Made by a program: the position numbers and the translations under genes | Origin: Poa pratensis | Lineage: Eukaryota; Streptophyta; Magnoliopsida; Poales; Poaceae | Direction: 5' to 3' | NCBI GenBank assembly: GCA_947311845.1 | Contig: CAMZMU010000062.1 | Location: 47,585,879-47,649,878 of the forward strand | Length of the DNA: 64,000 bases | Part shown: piece after piece, positions 46,279 to 56,593 of the stretch | Layout: every line of letters starts with the position of its first letter | Numbering within the stretch: the stretch's first letter is position 1 | Notes under the pieces: model-generated | Seen by the model: only the letters and a program-made list of their open reading frames with translations | Database searches by the model: none | What the model was told of the DNA's origin: nothing

Positions 46279-46662
46279 CTAACTTCGACCGGGTCCTGAG
46301 CCGCGGGGTGCTGAGCCGCGGGCGCTGCGCATCCAAAGATAAGGAACCCTCACAGGGTCATAGCTCACGTGACGAGGAACCCTCTGAAGAAACGACCATC
46401 CATTGTTGTACTGCCTATCCAACAAAGTCATGTAGCGACGGACGTGCTTGTCCTCCTCCCTGATACGACGACGTACCACCTCCTCAGGGGCTGGCTCCCT
46501 CTGCACCGAGCATGGCCCACGCGACCGCCACCAAAGAAGATCCGGGTCGACGACGTCACCCGGATTCCTCACCAAGATACGCGTCCCGGAAGGTACCACC
46601 TCCCAGTGCCAGCCCGGCGGAGTCCAGTCGCGGACATCGCCCCTCTGGTCCAACAGTGACAT
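46279..46662 (-). CDS. Unknown 127-residue protein upstream of the AP2-like gene
   Basis: ATG 46662 starts just 25 bp from the edge of CACTA-D. The protein begins MSLLDQRGDVRDWTPPGWHW and has WEVVPSGTRILVRNPG, a Trp-rich segment DLLWWRSRG, then a basic helix EEVVRRRIREEDKHVRRYM. Its C-terminus is Arg/Ser/Gly-rich. I recognise no domain. It lies on the same strand as the AP2-like gene, 300 bp upstream, and could be its first exon if a poor donor near 46290 and the acceptor TTTTAG near 45988 are used. Confidence 0.45.
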   Translation of the reverse strand: MSLLDQRGDVRDWTPPGWHWEVVPSGTRILVRNPGDVVDPDLLWWRSRGPCSVQREPAPEEVVRRRIREEDKHVRRYMTLLDRQYNNGWSFLQRVPRHVSYDPVRVPYLWMRSARGSAPRGSGPGRS

Positions 46663-46686
46663 CGTCGCCGAGAACAATAAACTAAA

Positions 46687-48101
46687 CACTAGTACAGAAA
46701 AGGCTATTAGTGGCGCACCAATTTGGTATTCTGTGGCGCACCCCCAGAAATGTTGGGTGCGCCACAGAATTCTCGCCACAAAAATTATTTCTGTGGCGCA
46801 CCTGGCTTGGTGCGCCACAGAATTTTCACATTTCTGTGGCGCACCTGGCCTGGTGCGCCATAGAATTCTCAAAAAATTCAAAAAATGCAAAAAAATATAA
46901 AAAGTTTCAAAAAAATATCAGAATATGAAATAATATGAAAAATCCTAATTATTGGAATTATTTTCATATTTTTTGAATTTTTTAAACTGATACCTTCTCG
47001 CTAGGTCACCCATCCTCAAATTGCTCCAACCCTAGCACGCTTAACTTCTAAGTTCCACCCAGTTCACCTAACCTTGTGCTACTCAAGTTCTTATTGTTAT
47101 ATATATCATTTGAACCCTCTTAAGTCTTGTATGTGTATACGTGTGATATGTGTTATAAATGTGTGTTTTTAAATTTCAGATTTTTCAAAAACTTCTAAAG
47201 TTTCAAAAGGAGATTCAAAAGTTTCGAAAGATCCAAAAAAATTCAAAAAACTCCAAAAAATTCAAAAAATCCAAAAAATTCAAAAAAGTCAAAACACTTC
47301 AAAAAAATCCAAAAAATTCAACAATCTTCTTTGTTATACATTTCTGTGTCTTTTTTGGACTTTTTGAATTTTTGAATTTTTGAATTTTTTTCTTTTTTTC
47401 TTTCTTTTTGATTTTGCTGCGAAAAATCGTCTGTTTGAAATAACTTTTTTTTCTTTTGGAATTTGAGAAATCTGTGAATTGCTGACCGGGTAAACCCGGG
47501 TGGATTCGAACTTGGATTTTTCTCACGATTTTTTTGACATATTTTTTGCATTATTTCGACGTCGTATGCAAAAGTTATGGCCGTTACAAGTTTTTTTTCC
47601 TGTTTGTTGCAGAAAAGGTCAAATTCATATTTCAAAATTTCTATACCTACTAGACACTCAAACCTAACTACATGTCAAAGGATTTTATTTATTGAAATTT
47701 TTATCATTTTCTTTTACTTCCTGAAAGAATAAAAAGGCGATCCAGGAGGGGGGGGGGGCTGGGGGAGATTTGGAAATAAAAAGGTGCGCCACAGAATGTC
47801 ACTCCTGCCTGGTACGCCACAGAATGTCAGGCAGGTGCGCCACAGAATTTTTTTTTTCAAATTTTAACCCGCCCCCAGATAACTTTCTGTGGTGCACCTG
47901 GCCATGTGCGCCACAGAAATGTGACTTTCTGTGGCGCACCAGGCTTGGTGCGCCACAGAATGTCTAATTTCTGTGGCGCATGTGGTTTAGTGCACCACAG
48001 AAATGTGACTTTTTGTGGCGCACTAAACCACGTGAGCCACAAAAAAAATTCTGTGGCGCACCAGAGTGCCAACCTACCTATATAGGGTTTCCCTACTAGT
48101 G
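46687..48101. mobile_element. CACTA-D: 1.4-kb non-coding CACTA element nested in CACTA-C
   Basis: Starts CACTAGTACAGAAAAGGC and ends with the inverse of CACTAGTAGGGAAACCC (12 of the first 14 terminal bases agree). AAA flanks both sides (46684-46686, 48102-48104). It has subterminal repeats at both ends (46710-46865, 47780-48070) of the same motif as CACTA-A and CACTA-C. The centre is low-complexity AAAATTC/GAATTTTT sequence with no ORF of interest. It is a MITE-like derivative. Confidence 0.8.
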
Positions 48102-48267
48102 AAAAACACAATTTTTAAGTAGCAAGCAAATTTAAATAAAGTACAAATTCATAGCAACTATCAAATAACACAATTTTCAAACTCATTTTTAGCAATGTGA
48201 AAATTACACAATATAAACCAACAATGAACACAACTAAAATTATCTACAATCTAAGCAACACAACTAT

Positions 48268-48600
48268 ATGTCCTATTTTTAGCAAAGTCATGCCAAAATT
48301 CACGAAAAAAATTGGCATGACCTTTGCTAAAAAAAGGACATATGGAGTACCCGAATTTGCCGGAACGGAAGTTAATCGACGTTCCGGCAAACTCAAGGGT
48401 CTCATGGGTACCTGCAGACATTTCACAAATCATATGTCCTATTTTTAGCAAAGTGATGCCAAAATTCACGAAAAAATTTGGCATGACCTTTGCTAAAAAA
48501 GGGACATATGGAGTACCCGAATTTGCCGTAACGGAAGTTAATCGACGTTCCGGCAAACTCAAGGGCCTCTCGGGGTACCTGCAGACATTTCACAAAAAAT
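48268..48600. repeat. Two 166-bp tandem units, each with two hairpins
   Basis: Each unit contains an inverted repeat with about 30-bp arms (ATGTCCTATTTTTAGCAAAG against CTTTGCTAAAAAAAGGACAT) and a second palindrome around GCCGGAACG...CGTTCCGGC (one base changed in the second unit). Non-coding. Confidence 0.85.
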
Positions 48601-49989
48601 CCACATCTCCGGCCGGCATCTCCACGACACGATGGTCGGAGCACAAACAACCACGACACGATGGTCGTGGTAGCACAGATCAACACAAGCACACACAACT
48701 TCTCGATCGGGTACCAATAGCAAAGATCATATATAAAAAGGTGCCTCATATGAAGAGTGCACATCAAGAACTTCCAAGTGTCGGAACTTCCAAGTGTAAG
48801 AGTCAACCTAGCTATCCTATGAAATGATGTTTCACAGCGATGACTCTGATTCAGAGAACAGTAGCGTGGCCCTAAGCCTGAGCTTGACAGAAACTACAGA
48901 CCGACGGTGCGACGCCGTCGATCTTTGGCCCATTTTTTACATTCGTTCTATAGGTTCGGTCATGCTCAGGCTCAGAGTCAACCTAGCTATATTGTGAATC
49001 AGAGTCATCGGTGTAATACAATAGAAGCCTCATATATCATTGTCAAAACAAGGCAAAAAGAGTACCTACAAGACCATGTTCTAATACAAGCACTCAAATT
49101 GTATATAGTACAAGTTATTGTAGATACTCTTTTCCCTTTAACATGACATAGTTTAAATCATCGGCCTATAGTACATATACAAGAACATGGGTAAAAGGAT
49201 AAAAAGAAGATGTACAACTAAAAATGTTATTACTAAAAGCCAATTCCAACTAAAAATGCATCTTCAAGATAGTTAAAAAGTACAAACTTTGGAGGCTTAC
49301 AAAGTTATGAAATCTTGATCCTATTTACAATGTACCTTCATGGATCTATTGCACTATATTATTACATCATGATAAAGCTCAAAAATAGTTTTTTGAAAAT
49401 TTCTAGCACCTTAATTCAAGTCAGTTTTAAAGTTATGTTTAAACAGTGACCATTTAACACTTAGCAAAATTTAGAGGAACTAGTAGCAAGGAACTACAAA
49501 ATTTAGATGAACTAGCAGCAAAGAATCATCACTAAGAGAACTAGCAGCAAGGAACTACAAAATTTAGATGAATTAGCAACAAATTTTTAGGTTTTGCATT
49601 TTCACAAACACCTTATGTGCAGGTGTGGAGGGGAGGGAGAGGGGGAAGAGGAGCAGCACCTGATCGGGGAGGGGATGGAGGGAGTCGAGGGAGGCGGTGT
49701 CGAGGGCGCGGCGGCGTCGAGGTCTCCTCCAGCCGCGGGCATCGAGGAGGGAGCGGCGGCGTGCACGGCCGGTCCTCCGCGGGCGTCGAGGACGGAGCAG
49801 TGGCCGGAGGTTGGGTGGAGACGGCACGCCGGCGTCGAGTGGTGCGGCGAGTGGGGGCGGGTTGGGCTGGGGCGGCCGACGGCGGCGAGTGGGGCAGTGG
49901 TGGAGCGGCGGCGCGTCGTCGAGAAGAGAAAATCGAAGAAAGACGCGAGAGTCAACTGGGCCGGGCGCGGCTGGGCACGACATTTCTTT
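48601..49989. other. CACTA-C right interior: AT-rich tract and CpG-rich leader-like segment
   Basis: The stretch 48600-49600 is AT-rich with small inverted repeats; 49620-49980 is CpG-rich. Read on the minus strand this is a GC-rich leader followed by AT-rich sequence. The whole is homologous, inverted, to 52490-53705. No convincing gene. Confidence 0.5.
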
Positions 49990-50330
49990 GCTTGGAGTGG
50001 GCCCCACCACATGTTTTGTGGCGCACGGGACTTGGTGCGCCACAGAAATGTTTATTTCAGTGGCGCATCCAATACCATGCGCCACAGAAAAAACATGCAG
50101 GCAATCTTTGGAGAGGGGCCCACCACATTTTTGTGGCGCACGGGTCTGGATGCGCCACAGAAATGTCACCAGATTTTTGTGGAGGCGGGACCCACATGAT
50201 TTCTGTGACGCATTGTTGCGCACATGCGCCACAATATTCTGTGGCGCACGTTGCCCCGTGCGCCACTGAATAATTTTTGTGGCGCATGGACTATATGGTG
50301 CGCCACAGATTATAGATCCACAGAAAGGCA
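49990..50330. repeat. CACTA-C right subterminal repeats
   Basis: About a dozen TGTGGCGCA and TGCGCCACA motifs in alternation next to the right terminus. Confidence 0.85.
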
Positions 50331-50344
50331 GTTTCCTACTAGTG

Positions 50345-52107
50345 ATAACCTCGATGTAATGCACATTACGAAGAATGTCACCGAGAGTCTGGTTGGCACT
50401 CTTTCCAACATGTCGGGAAAGACCAAGGATGGGACGAGAGCAAGATACGATCTAAAATGGCTTGGCGTCAGGAAAGATCTTCAGGCCCCCGATAGTGATG
50501 ACGACGATGATGATGATGATCAGACGGAAGGGACTCAAGGTCGCCGAAAAGGGTAAAGAAGAACGCGGTGGTGCTTCCCGCTGCCTGCTTAACTATGAGT
50601 CCGGAGGAGCTCGAGCAGTTTTACAGGTACCTCCTAGGAGTCAAATTTCCTCACGGTTACGCGGGAAAGATAAGCAGATATCTGGACGCAACGAAGAAGA
50701 GGTTCAGCGGGATGAAGTCTCACGATTGTCACGTGTTGATGACACAGATACTTCCTGTTGTGATCCGAGGGATAATGGACGAGCACGTCCGTGATACGCT
50801 GCTTGCCCTTTGCAACTTTTTTGACGTCATCAACAGGAAGTCGATCGGCGTGAGGCAGCTGGACAGGCTACAGGAAGAGAACGTGCTGATACTATGCGAG
50901 CTCGAGATTTACTTCCCGCCCGCATTCTTTGATATCTGCGTGCATCTCCTTCTCCATGTCGTTGATGACATCAGGCAGCTCGGGCCGACGTTCCTGCACA
51001 ACATGATGGCGTTCGAAAGGCAGAACGGTGTCATGAAAGGATACGTTCGCAACAGGGCCCGTCCAGACGCAAGCATGGCCAAGGGCTTTCTAACCTACGA
51101 GTGCATCTCCTTCTGCCAGAATTATCTAAGTACCGAGAATCAGGATGTTGGTCTGCCCACCAGGACGCACCTCGGCAGGCTCGAGGGATTTGGTCACCGC
51201 GAGGGCTACCGCTCACTCTTTGTCGGCATTCATGGTCGAAAAGATGACTTCGACAGGGCTCACCGGGTCGCGCTACAACACTTACAATTGATCGAACCTT
51301 GGGTGGAAGAGCACAAAAGCTTAATCGAGCAGAATTACATCGACTTGGGCCGGCCGAGGAAGAAGGGAGACGTAACCAGAGAGCACAACTCCAGCTTCAC
51401 GCGTTGGTTCAAGAAAAGGCAACTGGTTCAAGCAGCGAGCATAACGCCATCTACGAAAGATGAAAAACTCATATTCTCCTTATAACAGGGCCCCGGGCAC
51501 AACGTAAGGACCTATCAGGCGTACGACATCAACGGTTACAGATTCTACACCGAGGAAAAGGATAAGGATAGTGAGTATCAAAACTCAGGAGTAACTATGC
51601 TATCCTACGGCGATGACGAGGCTACTGTCAAGGAAAGATTCTTCGGAAGGATCGAGGAGATATGGGAGCTCAACTACTGTGGAGAGTCGGTGCCAATGTT
51701 CCATGTGAGATGGGCCAAGGACGTCGTCAAAGAAGGCCGGTATTTCACCACCATGGTAATACCCGATGCCAAATCGAAAAAGCACCTCCGCGAAAAATGA
51801 GCCATGGGTACTCGCTAGCCAAGTTGAGCAATGCTTCTTCATTACCGACCCCTCAAAGCCTAGCCATGTTGTCATGAGGAGAGGCAAGAGGAGCATCATC
51901 GGAATGGAAGGAGACGCCAACGAGGAAGACTTGGACAAGAACGGCGATCCGAAGATCGAGGAGGAATTCGACAAATACTTCGACATGCCGACTACTAGTA
52001 AACAAAGAAGGAAGACCTCCCTACCTACTAAAGGTTGTCCGTTCACGCGAAGAAATCTCAAGATGCCTGGAATAAAGTATTCAACCGCGAAGAAGGGAAA
52101 GAAGTGA
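50345..52107 (+). pseudogene. CACTA-A transposase, part 3 (end of Transposase_21, DUF4218, DUF4216)
   Basis: The frame continues with NLDVMHITKNVTESLVGTL and KTKDGTRARYDL. A frameshift near 50545 leads to DUF4218: RYLDATKKRFSGMKSHDCHV, then FPPAFFDICVHLLLHV and AFERQNGVMKGYVRNRARPD. A stop TAA (51483-51485) lies where relatives read on into QGPG. DUF4216 follows: YDINGYRFYTEE, EYQNSGV, GRIEEIWELNY and FHVRW. A further frameshift near 51778 shifts to a frame ending at 52107 with a Lys-rich tail. These three domains in this order are the standard C-terminal half of plant CACTA transposases. With the lesions in parts 1 and 2 there are two nonsense codons and three frameshifts in total. Confidence 0.9.
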
Positions 52108-52365
52108 AGCTAGCTCGGAACCGGCCGCCGGGACGAAGAAGACGTTTTTTGTGTATTAATTTGTGTGTGTGTGAGACAAGCATATATATGTATATCATGA
52201 ATAAAATAATGGTCTACTAACAAATGTGTGTATATTCTTTTCTTTAAGATGTATATCTGTTATTTCTTTAAATATAACTAAAAATATTTTTAGTTAAAGA
52301 ATAACAAATGTGTTTGTGTTCTTTATTTAAATTTTAACCAAAAAAAATTTTAAAGAAAAAAAAAG

Positions 52366-52438
52366 TGAGACAGCCAGGATTCGAACCTGGCTGCCCCCAG
52401 GTTTCAGGTTCAGTGGCTAACCACTGGGATATGTTGGT
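52366..52438 (-). ncRNA. tRNA-like sequence with intact B box and poly-T end (pseudo-tRNA)
   Basis: On the minus strand a TATCCCAGTGGTTA block resembles the tRNA A box, and GGTTCGAATCC is a perfect B box in a strong T-arm hairpin. Spacing fits standard tRNA numbering, putting T-GAA-A where the anticodon loop would be, a discriminator A and then a run of T, a Pol III terminator. The acceptor, D and anticodon stems do not pair, so it cannot fold into a normal tRNA. Confidence 0.4.
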
Positions 52439-52487
52439 TTTATTTTCATAAAGCAGCAACTAAAAATATTTTAGTTAACTCCCAGGA

Positions 52488-53705
52488 CATTCTGTGGCGC
52501 ATCTCGCAAAACATGCGCCACAGAATCACAGAATTCTTTGGCGCATCCCACCAAGGATGCGCCACAGAAAGCGGTTGCCCCCACTTACATGTGGGCCCGC
52601 CCCTGTGCTGCCTCTTCTTCCCAAATTCGCTAAGTGCTCCAGAGAACCGTCCCGCTCAAACTCGCCGCCGCCGGCCGCCCCCGCCCCTCCACCGCCAGCT
52701 CGACGCGCCCAGGGCCACCCGCACCGGCCGTCGCCCGCCCCGGCCTGCTGCCCGTCCAGACGCGCCCGCGCCCGCCCCGGACGGCCTCGTGGCCCCGTCA
52801 CCTCGACGCGCCATGCGCCCGCGCGCCCCGGCCTCCTCCCTCCTCGCACGTCCTCCTCGCAGGTATCCCTCCTCGCAGGTCTCCCTCCTCCCTCCCTGCC
52901 ATCTTGCTCCTCCTCCCTCCTCTCCATGGAACATGCACTCTAGGTGCTTGTGGAAATGCCCAAACCAAAATCCTAGGTTCAAATTTGGTTCTAGTTAGTG
53001 TAATTTAGTTCAAATTAGTGTAGGTTAGTTTGGTTACTTTAGTTTGCTGTTTTAGGTTAGTTTGCTTGATCAAATTAGTGTAGGTTAGTGTTAGGTTAAT
53101 GCACATCCAGTGCACATACACACAAATCCAGTGCACAACTTGCACAAGCTCAATGTACATCCTGGTTAGTGTTAGGTTAGTACATGAAATTGGAGATGAA
53201 AAATTGGAGATGAAAAATTTGCTAAGTGTTAAATGGTCACTGTTTAAACATACCTTTAAAACTGACTTGAATTAAGGTGCTAGAAATTTTCAAAAAATAT
53301 TTTTGAGCTTTATCATGATGTAATAATGTAGTGCAATAGATCCATGAAGGTACATTGTAAATAGGATCAAGATTTCATAACTTTGTAAGCCTCCAAAGTT
53401 GATACTTTTTAACTGTCTTGAAGATGCATTTTTAGTTGGAATTGGCTTTTAGTAATAACATTTTTCGTTGTAAATAGTATCCATAGTTTTGCATTGGTTC
53501 ATGCATTTTTAATTAACTAATGCATTATTTTGCCATATGCAGGAAATTTAGAAGAAGCTCCGCGTTCTTTCAGGTGAGATGTGGATGTGGCGACTTCATG
53601 CTTTCGAAATGCACCAAAGTTGGTACTTTGGAGCATGTGTTCTGTGCTACCACGACCATCGTGTCGTGGTTGTTTGTGCTCCGATCATCATGTCGTGGAG
53701 ATGCC
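52488..53705. mobile_element. CACTA end fragment: subterminal repeats, CpG-rich leader, AT-rich tract
   Basis: Subterminal TGTGGCGCAT/ATGCGCCACA repeats at 52490-52580, CpG-rich sequence 52600-52930, then AT-rich sequence to 53705. It is the inverted homologue of the right end of CACTA-C (48600-50250). The terminal CACTAG is missing. It is cut at 53706 by an LTR. The open frames in the CpG-rich part are compositional. Confidence 0.6.
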
Positions 53706-55018
53706 TGATACGTCTCCAACGTATCCATAATTTCTGCTATCCATGCTTATATTATACCATTTGCTACATGTTTTATATACACTTCGTATCACTTTTATGC
53801 AATTTCTGGGACTAACCTATTAACAAGATGCCACAGTGCCAGTTCCCTGTTTTCTGCTGTTTTTGGTTTCAGAAAAGTACTTCTGCGAATATTCTCGGAA
53901 TTGCACGAAACAAAAGGCCACGTCCCTATTTTTCCAGCACCGTCACGGAGTCCGAAGGAGAGACGAAGGAGGGCGCCGAGGTGGCCAAACCACACCTCGG
54001 CTTGGTGGGCCCCCTTGCCGCGCTAGCAGGTGGTGTGGGCCCCTCGGACTCCACCGACGTTGCCCCTTCGCCTATTTATTCCCTCAGACGCGAAAACCTA
54101 AATACCAAGTCATATTTCCAGAAGAGTTCCGAAGCGCCGCCGCCATCGACGACAAGTTTCGGGGGACAGAAGTCTCTGTTCCGGCACGCCGCCGGGACGG
54201 GGAATTGCCCCCGGAGTCATCTCCATCGACACCACCGCCATCTTCATCGCCGCTGCTGACTCCCATGATGAGGAGGGAGTAGTTCTCCCCCGAGGCTGAG
54301 GGCTCAACCGTAGCTATGTGGTTCATCTCTCTCTCCTATGGTGTGATCTTTATGTAATCTTGTGTATTGCTAGTATCGCTGAATACATTAATAATGTTTA
54401 TGCTCCTCAAGTGATTTTGTCTAGTTTCTGGAGTCGTTGTGACAACACGGTATCAAGGTGATAGTGTGGGTACTTGTGTGACTATGAATAATTTAGACAT
54501 TTATCATGGCTTATTCTTGGGAATTGTGGTGTTTCTTTACTCAGACTTTGAGGTGTGCTTTGCAGCCCTACGCATAATACTCTTGCTTCATCAAGAAGGA
54601 GAATAATCCCGAGTAGTATTTACTTGTGTTCAGTTGTGCTAATCTAGTTGAATATGTAGATGTTACTCTTTATCTATTATGCACTCTATAGGTTACTTTA
54701 ATATGAACTCCGGTACTCTCCACGTGTAAAGGTGACAGTGTGTGCACCGTGTGTGATTCCTTTATGACGTTGTGGAGCTTGTTTACTCCGGCTTGAGGTG
54801 TGCTTTTGTAGCCCTACACAATGAATGGTGTTTGTTATCCAACAAGAGAGTGTTTAAGAGTAGCTTTTACTTATTCAGTTATGAGATCATTGTTGAGAGT
54901 GTCCACTAGTGAAAGTATGATTCCTAGGCCTTGTTTCTAAGCATTGAAACACCGCGTACAACAAGTTCTGCTACATGTTTGCTTGCTGCCATCTTTATTC
55001 CAGACTGCAATTACTACT
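53706..55018 (+). repeat. Truncated inverted LTR of the RLG-3/RLG-4 family
   Basis: It starts TGATACGTCTCC and is the reverse complement of the RLG-3 LTR, but ends about 270 bp short, where RLG-4 begins. The missing remainder is not found elsewhere in the window. The TATA region reads CCTATTTATTCC, as in RLG-4, rather than CCTATATATTGCC as in RLG-3. Confidence 0.85.
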
Positions 55019-56593
55019 TGATGTCTACGCACGCTTCTATTCTTATAGACAGTGTTGGGCCTCCAAGAGCAGAGATTTGTAGAACAGCAGCAAGTTTCCC
55101 TTAAGTGAATCACCCAAGATTTATCGAACTCAGGGAGGTAGAGGTCAAAGATATCCTCTCAAGCAACCCTGCAATTAAGATACAAGAAGTCTCTTGTGTC
55201 CCCAACACACCCAATACACTTGTCAGATGTATAGGTGCACTAGTTCGGCGAAGAGATAGTGAAATACAAGTGATAGGATGATTATAAGTAGTAACTGCAA
55301 TCTGAAATAAAGATGGCAGCAAGCAAACATGTAGCAGAACTTGTTGTACGGTGTTTCAATGCTTAGAAACAAGGCCTAGGATCATACTTTCACTAGTGGA
55401 CACTCTCAACAATGATCTCATAACTGAATAAGTAAAAGCTACTCTTAAACACTCTCTTGTTGGATAACAAACACCATTATTGTGTAGGGCTACAAAAGCA
55501 CACCTCAAGCCGGAGTAAACAAGCGCCACAACGTCATAAAGGAATCACACACGGTGCACACACTGTCACCTTTACACCGTGGAGAGTACCGGAGTTCATA
55601 TTAAAGTAACCTATAGAGTGCATAATAGATAAAGAGTAACATCTACATATTCAACTAGATTAGCACAACTGAACACAAGTAAATACTACTCGGGATTATT
55701 CTCCTTCTTGATGAAGCAAGAGTACTATGCGTAGGGCTGCAAAAGCACACCTCAAAGTCTGAGTAAACAAACACCACAATTCCCAAGAATAAGCCATGAT
55801 AAATGTCTAAATTATTCATAGAGTCACACAAGTACCCACACTGTCACCTTGATACCGTGTTGTCACAACGACTCCAGAAACTAGACAAAATCACTTGAGT
55901 AGCATAAAATTATTAATGTATTCAGCGATACTAGCAATACACATGATCACATAAAGATCACACCATGGAGAGAGAGATGAACCACATAGCTACCGGTAGA
56001 GCCCTCAGCCTCGGGGGAGAACTACTCCCTCCTCATCATGGGAGTCAGCAGCGGCGATGAAGATGGCGGTGGTGTCGATGGAGATGACTCCGGGGGCAAT
56101 TCCCCGTCCCGGCGCGTGCCGGAACAGAGACTTCTGTCCCCCGAAACTTGTCGTCGATGGCGGCGGCGCTTCGGAACTCTTCTGGAAATATGACTTGGTT
56201 TTTAGGGTTTTCGCGTCTGAGGGAATAAATAGGCGAAGGGGCAACGTCGGTGGACCCCGAGGGGCCCACACCACCTGCTGGCGCGGCAGGGGGCCCACCG
56301 CGCGAGTGTGGTTTGGCCACCTCGGCCCTCCTTCGTCTCTCCTTCGGACTCCGTGTACGTGCTGGAAAAATAGGGACTGGCCTTTTGTTTCGTGCAATTC
56401 CGAGAATATTTCCAGAAGTAACTTTCTGAAACCAAAAACAGCAGAAAACAGGGAACTGGCACTGTGGCATCTTGTTAATAGGTTAGTCCCAGAAAATGCA
56501 TAAAAGTGATACGAAGTGTATATAAAACATGTAGCAAATGGTATAATATAAGCATGGAACAGCAGAAATTATGGATACGTTGGAGACGTATCA
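55019..56593 (-). repeat. RLG-4 LTR
   Basis: 1575 bp, same family as RLG-3 LTRs but slightly diverged, including AATAAATA in place of AATATATA at the TATA position (about 56224). Confidence 0.9.

Larger units (their letters stand above)
44579..50344. mobile_element. CACTA-C: 5.8-kb CACTA element carrying an AP2-like gene
   Basis: Left end CACTAGTAGGGAAGTGCC at 44579, right end the inverse of CACTAGTAGGAAACTGCC ending at 50344; the match continues to about 27 bp. ATA flanks both sides (44576-44578, 50345-50347). Subterminal repeats TGTGGCGCAC / GTGCGCCACA are at 44600-44880 and 49990-50330. Interior: two minus-strand ORFs, the nested CACTA-D, a hairpin-rich tandem repeat, an AT-rich tract and a CpG-rich leader-like segment. 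No transposase, so it would be mobilised in trans. Confidence 0.9.
10182..52487 (+). mobile_element. CACTA-A: older CACTA element split by CACTA-B and CACTA-C (right end not found)
   Basis: It begins CACTAGTAGGAAACTAGC at 10182, followed by subterminal repeats and a plus-strand transposase. Removing CACTA-B (12658-44055 plus one GAA) and CACTA-C (44579-50344 plus one ATA) restores a continuous transposase reading frame across both junctions, so both are insertions into this element. A matching CACTA right end was not found after the transposase stop; the element appears truncated or rearranged near 52480, so the end coordinate is approximate. Confidence 0.75.

Noticed and set aside
52366..52438. 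Functional tRNA-Phe gene
   Set aside because: Only the T arm pairs; acceptor, D and anticodon stems do not, so it is kept only as a tRNA-like sequence.
52513..53008. Pro/Ala/Arg-rich ORFs of 100-160 residues
   Set aside because: CpG-rich leader sequence; three frames open at once, and the inverted homologue at 49600-50000 does not keep the same frame.
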